The notes beneath the pieces are model-generated. The model saw nothing but the letters and a program-made list of their open reading frames with translations, was not told the DNA's origin and did not search any database. This document shows, piece by piece, positions 55,483 to 64,000 of a DNA stretch of 64,000 nucleotides. A program made the position numbers and the translations under genes. The stretch is from the NCBI RefSeq assembly GCF_026151205.1, contig NC_087082.1:1314001-1378000 (forward strand). Reading direction: 5' to 3'. Numbering within the stretch: position 1 is the stretch's first letter; the number at the start of each line of letters is the position of its first letter. The DNA is from Bolinopsis microptera (lineage: Eukaryota > Ctenophora > Tentaculata > Lobata > Bolinopsidae).

Positions 55483-58400
55483 TTATACAAGAATACCATT
55501 AAATATGCTTAAGTTTGCTCTAACATTTTTGGAGAAGACTGCTACAATTTTCACTCCAAAAAGTGGATATTTTAACATCTGCTCCAGGATTTCTCCTACT
55601 GTCAACTGTAGAATAGAGACATAGGATATCGGTGATTTGTCAGCACACAGTCCAACTATATAACAGTGAATCAGGTGGTCTTTGTGGAATTCTTCATCTC
55701 CAATAAAATCAACTTTTGCATCAGATGAGAGATCAATCTCCAGACCTTGAAGAATGTGAGTCTTCATTTGGTTGGTCGTCTCTTTGTTGTTTGCACTTCT
55801 CATCGTTACTTGATCACCACAAATTTGGCATAAAACACTGTGGTCCAGTTTGAGGCTTATCCTTTTATCTATGGACAGTTGTCTGAAAAACTCTGGCAAA
55901 TCATAGTGGTATTTTTCTATCGAGAAGGTATCCACTCTGCCATTCATATTGATATCAAATGACTCCTCAAGTTCTTTTGGACAGAATTTTGCTGAGAGCT
56001 ACATTTTTTCAAAGCAATGCATCTGACATCCTCTAAGATACTTACTGATACAGCAAGGTCCTTGAAATAGGGTAGAAGTAAACGCAGTAAGTTCTTATCC
56101 GTCAGATTTCTTTTTGATACAAGGTGAGCGATAGCCTCAAGTCCAGAATATAGAGTTAGACCGAATTCTTTAATTTTTTGTGGGTAATTTTTTACAGAAC
56201 ACATATGTACAGGTAACCAGTAATCTAGTTCTCTCAGTTTCTCCGACAGTTACGTTTGGCTCCTTGACAACATTTGCTTTACTGGATGTTATTTCGCTGA
56301 TTTCAGAGCTACTGGGGGTAACCTCTACGGGGGTAACCTCTACGGCATCATCATCATCATTAATTACCCCCTTATCAAAACTCGAAGGTGAAATTTTGAG
56401 TGTACTACTCGACGATTGGTCATTGCTTGCACATGGCTGAGAAACCAATTTATTTATCCTGAAGTTATCATATCTATTCCTCCTCACTAGAAAGTTTTTC
56501 AAAAAATCATCACTGACCCGGATTGATTTCGATAATATGACAACAACTTTAACTGAACCGGCATGAGGACCTTTTTCATGCGACAATATTTCTAGGATCT
56601 CACTTACTTTTAGTAGCAAAATCGAAATATACCGAAGAACGGAACCGTCTTGATCCAGCTGCATAACATAGCAGTGCATTATATGGTCTCTATAGAAACT
56701 AGGGACGCATGAAAACTCAACAATAGAGTCTGCAGACATATCGATTACAAGTTCCTCAAATGGAGCCGAGCATAGTTTGATTTGTTTTTTTGATTCAGTA
56801 CCTTACAAAACTTGGCACACGTCTCTGTCATTGTCACTGCCACAGCCTCCAATCTTCCTATCACCCATGGAATTGATAAACTCTTAATGAGCTGACTTGT
56901 TGATGTCGACTTAAGAGCGATCATTTTAAAGTCCTCCAAAATAGAAACTGGTATCCAAGGATTCGTGAAAAAACGGACCAGTGCAGCAAAAATATCTGAC
57001 CTTCATGCTTATCCGAAGAAAGGCGAAGTCCAACTATATCTAACCTGGTGTACAGCGAGAAATTCTTAATCTCATCTATGAGCTGTTCAAAAGGTATAGA
57101 GTATGACTTAACAGATATGCAATCTCAATTGTTTCGTTTTCCCAATTCCTCGGATCAATTTCGTGCAACTTCACATTGTCCACCTGCACCATTTGTTTCT
57201 TCATCGCAACACTCATCTTTAATTACTGAAGTTGATTCCTCGTGATGAAATCGTAAAGCAAGAACATTTCTGAAGATTTCAAGATAATTTAGAATATCTG
57301 TTGAGAAGACAACCACGACTTTCACACAGGATGTGCCTTTCTTGCTCAATAAACGATTGATTTCTGCTACTGTAAGTTGAACGATTGAAACATATGAATG
57401 TACCGCTCCCTTTTTGTTCAGTCCAAGAGCATAGCAGTGAATAATATGATCTTTGTGTATCTCTCCATCAGCGGAGGAAAAATTGACGAACGATTCTCTG
57501 GACAGATCGATGTTGATATCTGTAAATTTAGAGTGAGAATTTTCACCACCACAACAGACTCTGCATGAAACAGGTTGATAAGGATGCACATTGATTACCT
57601 TTCTCTCCATCATTTGTGAACGAAACTGGTCCATATTCCGATTTATCGCAGAAATACTGAATGTTTTAATCCTACCGGGCACAGAATAAATAGACAGTGA
57701 ACTATGAATGATCTCTTTCATCGTTTTACTTTTTTGGGCGGTCGCTGTTAGATGTTTCAGATCTTCCAACATTATTGTTGGTAATAAAGGGTTATCGAAG
57801 TAAGGTGGGAGTAGAGATTGCAGTCTCTTCATAGTTTTGGGATTGGCAGTTCTTGACAGATTCATGGCAACAAGTTCAAATCCTACATAAAGTGAAGTCC
57901 TATCGATTAACTCCTTTCCCACTTTTCCCATGAGTAACGGATTTTTCCCACGAATAGCCACTGGTTGGGCTACATTTATCCAATCTGCATCTGGATCTTT
58001 GGTAGTTGGTCCAGCCTTATTGACTTTTGTCTTTGTCTTTTTTGTCTTTGTCTTTTTTGTATCTGTCTTTTTTGTCTTGTCTTCTCTGACTGGAACCTCA
58101 CTAGATCGATTGTTTGGGTCATCTGACGTATTCCAGCTTTGAATGCCCTTAACAATAGCATTTTTAGATGTATTCGATTCCTCATATTTCATATTTGAGA
58201 AGATGATGATGAGTCGAATGCTAGCGACATGATCACTGGAAACACGATCAATTATTTGAGGTATTGTTAACTGTAAAATGGGGATATAAGATAAACATAT
58301 ACCAGTCTCAGACATGCCTAACATATAACAATGAATTATGCTGGCCTGATGATCATCCTCCGAAGAAACAAAGTTAACACAGGACTCCGATGAAAAGTCC

Positions 58401-59914
58401 AAATAGAAACCGTGTAGGACGTGTAATCCACCTTCTGAATCACACTCTATTATCGGACATGGAACACCCTCCTCAAGTCGCATGTTGATATTTTTCTCCT
58501 CTGTAAGTCGTGCACAAAATTCCTCTTTATTCAAGAACACCTTGGTCATTGTGAATGTTTCTATTCTATCAGATGCAGTAAGTCCTTGAAGATCATGCTT
58601 GAGACTTGGAATTCTGCCTCGTCGACTACATTTTAAGAGAGCAATTGTCTTGACGTCCTCTAAAAATATCTCAGGAATGAGCCGATGTTCAAAAAATTGT
58701 GCCAGCAAATTCATGAGATTACGTGAATTCAATGAGTCTGATTCCGAAATGAAGTGACCAATTATGTCCAACCCAGTGTATAAAGGAAATCCCTTTACGA
58801 GAGCTGGATAGTCAGAGAGGGGAATCTTCAATAAACGTTCTGCTGAACGTGAGTGGGAAAACAACTTCAGTCTTAAAGTTTCCATCTTGATAGGTTCCTT
58901 TGAGGGCAGTTCGATGTGCTCATTCACTTCATTTAGATCTTTTACCCTACTAGTAGACAAACGGCCACTAATCACATTAATATTACTTAATTTGGTAATT
59001 GATGAGGCTTTACTGGTATTACTGGAACTACCTGAATGTAATTCGACCATCATTTCATCAGTTTGCAATATTGAGTTACTTAGAGGTTTGTCTTCATCGT
59101 CAGGAATCTGTGAACTTTTCTGGTGGTGCTTGTAAAATTCAGCAGTAGTGGATGCAAGCTGACCCCGCTCCCATGGAAGAAAAAGACTTTTGAATTGAAG
59201 AAACTCCGTCTCGTCAGAAAATGCTGTGGCTATAGGAATCAACTGAACGTTCTGTAACACAAACTCTCTAGAATCGTCACCTTCTTTGATTAGTGATGTG
59301 ACAAACTGTCCACAAATAGCCGTTTTTGAGTTCTTTATCAATCCTTTACATATTCTGTCATCAATCTCCTGCAGAACAGACATCCCCATGACATGCTCAA
59401 TCAAACTGTCGGCATTTTCCCGAGCTGTTTTCTCAAATTCTCTCCAAAGTTCTTCATGCTGTAAATTCCGTTCGGTCACAATGCTCAAAAGTTGATGAAA
59501 TTCAAAGAGTTTACAAGGGTCACCAGATAAATCTGTTTTTATTCGATTTAATCCAGCAACCCAAAGACTTGGGATCTCCCAAACATCAGCAAACTTACAC
59601 ACACCAATGATATCATACGTTCTCGTAACAGCCGCCCGATCTCCATACATGAATTCAATACAGTGCCTCACAATTTCAACTCCGCCAGGAGTGCTGAAAT
59701 TTTTAATATCTATCTTATCGGTTCCAGCTGAGATGATTCTTTTGAATTTCTCACTGTGAAGTGCCAAGATGACTGAATTGCAAATGAATTTCTGATCAGG
59801 TGGATCATTTTCATATGACGATGATTCCTCAGGAATAATGTTAATGGTAACTATTTGAGGTATTTCAAAGTTTCTGAAGAAGTTTATTAGATTTTTAGAT
59901 AGTCCGAAAAACAT
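55483..59914 (-). CDS. BTB-domain protein with four unknown modules, paralog C, 3' half broken
   Basis: The first ORF (59914-57155, 919 residues) matches paralog B domain for domain: BTB, helical region, module 1, KTKKT-rich linker, module 2 (HKDHIIHCYALGL, SYVSIVQLTVAEI). Downstream, further coding sequence continues on the same strand but in changing frames. Module 3 is about 57070-56450 (LYTRLDIVGLRLSSDK; ALVRFFTNPWIPVSILEDF; YRDHIMHCYVMQLDQDGS). Module 4 is 56204-55483 (LTLYSGLEAIAHLVSKRN; CQICG; HKDHLIHCYIVGLCADK). At least four shifts or stops are needed to join them. Module 4 is close to the single module of paralog A. Thus the ancestral gene probably had four modules. The broken part may be decay or assembly error. 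Confidence 0.65.
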
Positions 59915-60644
59915 TGCAAATGCTGAAAATTAAAGTCGCTTCAGCAGATATTCTTGTTTCATCTAGTCCAGTCCAATTCTCGTCAACACATCAATGACAG
60001 CATCAGCGATGCCAATTACCCATCGACATGAGTATCTGGAAAGATTTCCTTCATCAAAAATCGAAAGAATATGAAGACAAATACATTTAGGAGATATAAC
60101 CTTATTATGGCATTGCAATTAAACTGAATCAATTTCTCGACTTTCAATCATCAGGTACAGATATTATGTGGAATTGGTCCAAATACCAAGAGGAAAGAGT
60201 GAAACTAAGATATTTGACGCAAGCAGTAAACATATCCGATGATAATAATGATAACTGTAAAATATGATCATCCATGATTAGATAAACTTACAAGGGAATC
60301 TGTAGCCTATTTATTATATTATATATTAATAAGAAAATAGAAAATGATAGCAAAGCAATTGTCATTCCTAATCCTAATCTGCTTAAGAACAATTAGCATA
60401 AAGTTTCATTAAAACAGAAGCTACGAATAATTATTAAGTAATGGACTTGCATCAAAAATCTATTTATACGGCTGATAACTCATTACTTAATATATAATGT
60501 GAACAGCCCCTATACTGTTATATCATACCGTTACAGGAAATAATAATATCACACTACCCTCGATTCCGAAGGGGGAATATAATTCTGACTGGAAAGTCGT
60601 CGGAAGCTTTCTTTTAATAAACATTCATAATTTATAAGTACTTA
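59915..60644. other. Gap between BTB paralog C and SRD5A3
   Basis: AT-rich, no gene or clear repeat seen. Confidence 0.5.
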
Positions 60645-61946
60645 TCAAAGACTAATAAACAAAAGGAACCAATATTTTACGATTTTTAGGATAGTCCTCA
60701 AACTTCTTAAATACCAATTGTGAGTAGGCGGAGTACAAATCAAACTAAAGTTAAGAATCTGATACAAACAATTTGCACCAAGCAAGTAACCACCCCCAGA
60801 ACTAACAAATATTGAGATATAGATAAGAATCTCTGCCAGATAATGTGGGACGACACAAACACAAACCAATCCCCATAAGGTATTCCATACACGTTACGCC
60901 CACTTGCGCGCAACTCTGCTAGTATCACGTGACACCTGTACTGATGAAGTGAAGCCCAGCAGAATACCACGACCGAGAGAACAGCAACAGGAGTAGAAAC
61001 TAAGACTGATGAGACGTTGATAGAGAGTGAGAGTAGAGGGTAATAACACAGTGCAAAGAGGAGATGAGCAGCGTGCATCTTACTCTTATCATGTTTTACA
61101 ATCAACAGACTTTCAAGTAACCGGCGAGTTAGTTGAGCGTGAAGGAGAAGGGTGGGTAACCAGGGCTGGGTAGCTGAGAACTTGAACTTTTCAAACTGTC
61201 CTATACCAAGAGGGGTTAAAATAGTTTGTAGCAAATCCTCTGCAGATGATATGGTGAAACTGATAAAGGAAGTCTGGAAGATCAAGTCTAACAAGAAGAT
61301 AGTGTTAAACAGGTAACCAGTTGTGTAGAAGTGTGTGAAGAACCGGTGAGGGACAAGGAGTCGGCTAGGCTCTTTTGTTTCCAATGTTTTACCTGAAATG
61401 TGAGGAGGCTTGAAATACAACATTGTAATATAATGATAACTCATACACACTGAACGTTATGATACACACTGCAATGCATAATGAATCGGTATGCAGAGAA
61501 CAGTTTTACGGTATGAATACTGTTAAAATACGCTTCAGTAACATTAACGAAACCTGTCCAATAACAAATTATATACCGAATGTATAGTAAGTTATATAGG
61601 TGGCCTATAGATTTGGATTCTCGTGGGGTAGAGAAGCACATTTTTAAACTTTTAATAGTAAGTACCTGTTCAGCATAAGGAAGATGCACATTTTGTATTA
61701 TAGAACATAGGTACAGCACTTTCTGTGGTTATTAATTCTGACTAGGAAAATTACAAGCCTCAAATTCACCGATTGTTCTCTACCTTTATTTGTTAATTAA
61801 TTAATTAATTGATAATTAATGTACTTACCCCATGTAAGCAGGCTGTCGAACTTTCCACCAGTGAAATACGACAATAGTTTTACAAGAGGAGGACCACATA
61901 CTGACACCGCCCAGAAACACAACACTGTACTCTCCACTAGGCTCAT
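60645..61946 (-). CDS. SRD5A3: Polyprenol reductase (steroid 5-alpha-reductase 3 family), one frameshift
   Basis: Reduces polyprenol for dolichol synthesis and N-glycosylation in the ER membrane. Minus-strand exons 61946-61829 (MSLVESTVLCFWAV start, GTAAGT donor) and 61392-60645, joined in phase. Family marks: PHRFFTHFYTTGYLFN, LLLHAQLTRRLLESL, SLHQYRCHVILAEL, GIPYGDWF and then HYLAEILIYISI. The catalytic-region GDWF and HYLAE blocks lie in different frames. A single missing base in a C run (about 60847-60849 on the plus strand) separates them, where the family has SSPxYLAE. Multiple hydrophobic helices are visible. As read, the first frame runs 236 residues and ends out of frame. The gene is either freshly broken or, more likely, wrongly assembled. 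Confidence 0.85.
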
Positions 61947-63220
61947 CTTCTCAAGAATAAAGAACTGTTATCTGATGTTTTATTTACTGAGAATCAAACA
62001 ATTGATAAAATTATATTTTGAAGTACAGTAATCTTCATTAGATTAAAGCTATATTATATTGTGTCTATATTATTTCTATATCTTTCTGTTTAAATAGAAG
62101 TCTTGTGAGGAATATTGAAATTCAGGGTATAAAGTTTTGTGAGACAATTACAAGCTATGTTTTATTTGGATTAAAATAAATTTCGGTTTATAAGTTTGAG
62201 TACTATACAGCCTCATACAAAGATCACAAAATAATTTATTATTGATAAAATCGTATGTCACAACAACACTGTCGCAACCTCATTCTTAAACAAATTTTAT
62301 AACATTATCTATATTATAATTTGGAGTTTTCTTTCTGTATATTGTATGCATTCCCTGTGACTGTGTGGCCACCAGCTTTCTAATTTTTATATAATAATAT
62401 TATATACGAAGAAACATATGTCACAGAGTTTTAACTTTTTTGAATTATTGGCGACAGACCAATTTCAGCAAAAATGAGGGCCTGTGAGGATCTACGTGGT
62501 GACATATGGGGAAGATGGGAAGATAAGTGGGAAATTAAGGCAGGGACAGGAGATCACTCACCATCAGGACCATACCAAATTAGTTTCATTTCGTAGGATG
62601 CGGACTACCGAGAACTGATAAAGATATTCGATTCATCATCGTGAAAAATATATTTGTTGACCCAGGGAGGCCCTAGATAGTTCCAAATTCAGTGTTGCTA
62701 CCGGGAGTTTGCAGTCTCTCGAAAAAACTGATATTCGTTTGAAAAAGGTTTCGGAAGGAGACAGTATTCCAGGACTTGAATCAGAAACGGACTTTAAAGT
62801 TACGCTAATGAGGCTACCAGAAATGATGTTCACAGAGTGTTCAAGGGTTTGGGCAGACCTAATACCAAGCACAGTATCTTAGGAATAGAGGAAACCGGAT
62901 TGCTGACCTGTAAAGATGATGGAGTCTACATGGTGACCTATGGATCTGGAAAACGAGGCTTCTTCAGGATTACTGTAACCGGATGATAGTAATATTATAC
63001 GATTGTAATTATATTTATAACTGGTTAATTCTTTACTGTTATTAAAATAATAAAATCTGGACGGTTTATTCATATATCATGAAATCTACCCATTCAGAAT
63101 ATAAACAAAAATTTGGAAATTTAAAAAACGCGTATCCCCCATGAACTTAACTCACCTCCAAACAAAATTAATCAATACCAGGTCATATATAATAAGACAC
63201 TTGTTCTCAAATCCTAACAA
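61947..63220. other. Gap with a possible gene fragment
   Basis: AT-rich. Plus-strand frames at about 62690-62985 (SLEKTDIRLKKVSEGD; then LLTCKDDGVYMVTYGSG and RITVTG) could be the shifted 3' end of a gene, but the evidence is thin. Confidence 0.35.
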
Positions 63221-63886
63221 CTATTCCATCAATGTCCCGACCAGTTTTCTCCCAGGTTTTCTCCGTAACTCCGGAGATAACCTCGCTAACATCTCCTTTG
63301 GAGGGGCCTCTCTCTCGACAGGGTGCTCTACTTCATCAAACTCCTCAGGTGGGGTTGGTGCGTTATCAAGCTCTTCTTGTATAGAGTACAACTCTGCTAG
63401 CTCCTCGGAGGACAGCATGTTGTCCTGGAGTCTGGTGTTGTCTGGTATGTCTCCTTCTTCTTCTAATGTCAGGTCTATAACCTCTCGGTCCTGGGACTGG
63501 GATTTGAGAGATTGTGAGGTTCAACAAGTAATCAGGATTCAGAGTGACATGATCTGAGTATATATTCTAACTGGAGGATGGTATAAATATTGGTGTGTCG
63601 TCTCATACTACCAGGTAAACACTAAACACATTGTTTCATTTCACAGTATACTATACTGTGTATAGTATTAGACGTTTTGCGTTCAAATGTTCACACAAAA
63701 TGTTCACACAGCTAAAACCAACAAAAGAACAAAAAGTAAAACTTGACTAACTACCTGCTTCTTAGGGGGAGGCTCACTGTTATCAGCTAGCAAGTTAGCT
63801 AACTCCTCTGATAAACTCATGTCACAGTCAACGTTGGTATCTAGTGATGTCATCGCAGAGTTCAGGTCATCTTCATATGACTTGTA
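63221..63886 (-). CDS. C-terminal exons of a protein with a SUMO-interacting motif, unidentified
   Basis: Two in-phase minus-strand exons, 63886-63755 and 63496-63221, ending in TAG; the gene continues upstream past the window. The first exon is acidic (YKSYEDDLNSAM, DMSLSEELANLLADN). The second starts SQDREVIDLTLEEEGD, in which VIDLT followed by acidic residues is a classic SUMO-interacting motif, and continues Glu/Pro-rich to LRRKPGRKLVGTLME. The protein is probably nuclear and regulated through SUMO. I cannot name it. Confidence 0.6.
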
Positions 63887-64000
63887 CTGTGAAGAAGAAC
63901 TGATACAGAGTAAGCAAATAAAACACAAATAACCACACGAATTTGTATGATCTTCTTAAAATTGGTCAGGGGCAGGGCATATTTCCTGTTTTGAGTCAAC

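Noticed and set aside
62636-62985. A protein-coding gene on either strand
   Set aside because: Two short plus-strand frames look protein-like, but need a shift and match no family that I know; the minus-strand ORF looks random.

Overview
The window is eukaryotic nuclear DNA from a metazoan, most likely an early-branching or other soft-bodied invertebrate. Conserved genes are split by GT-AG introns, the DNA is AT-rich with many microsatellites, minisatellites and MITE-like repeats, and there are non-LTR, Penelope-like, hAT and mariner-type traces. Recognised animal genes are ECHDC3, RPE, SRD5A3, an SLC17-type transporter, a DXO/RAI1-family protein, rhodopsin-type GPCRs and an F-type lectin. 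I cannot fix the phylum. A ctenophore or cnidarian would fit, but that is a guess.

Layout. Positions 1-32155 are dominated by two minus-strand host genes with very long introns. ECHDC3 (10895 down to the window edge at 1) has seven exons whose phases all agree. Its 7.5-kb intron holds a complete plus-strand SLC17 transporter (2310-4975) and a 1.7-kb 17-bp satellite, and a smaller intron holds an intronless plus-strand gene with a TATA box (9403-9900). RPE (32155 down to 11378) has five exons. Its 19.5-kb third intron contains a DXO-like gene, two intronless GPCRs, a non-LTR retrotransposon and a secreted coiled-coil F-type lectin. The second GPCR carries a roughly 500-residue tail coded by a 15-bp minisatellite.

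Positions 32.3-43.7 kb hold retroelement relics and two paralogous minus-strand genes for large helical-repeat-like proteins. One of them has an in-frame stop. Positions 40.9-51 kb are rich in repeats (15-bp minisatellites, foldback elements, a mariner-type MITE, a Penelope-like relic). Positions 47.9-59.9 kb hold three tandem minus-strand paralogs with an N-terminal BTB domain and one to four copies of a module of about 200 residues that I do not recognise. The right end carries SRD5A3 and the last two exons of a gene with a SUMO-interacting motif.

The most interesting find is the retrotransposon at about 17.4-23.2 kb. ORF2 is PHD-PHD-endonuclease-reverse transcriptase. The ORF just upstream on the same strand joins an AlkB-type 2OG-Fe(II) oxygenase with all expected catalytic residues to an SGNH-hydrolase-like domain. 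If these two ORFs form one element, this LINE carries its own nucleic-acid demethylase-like enzyme. Several genes are broken by single-base shifts at or near homopolymers, so assembly error must be separated from true decay before pseudogenes are called.
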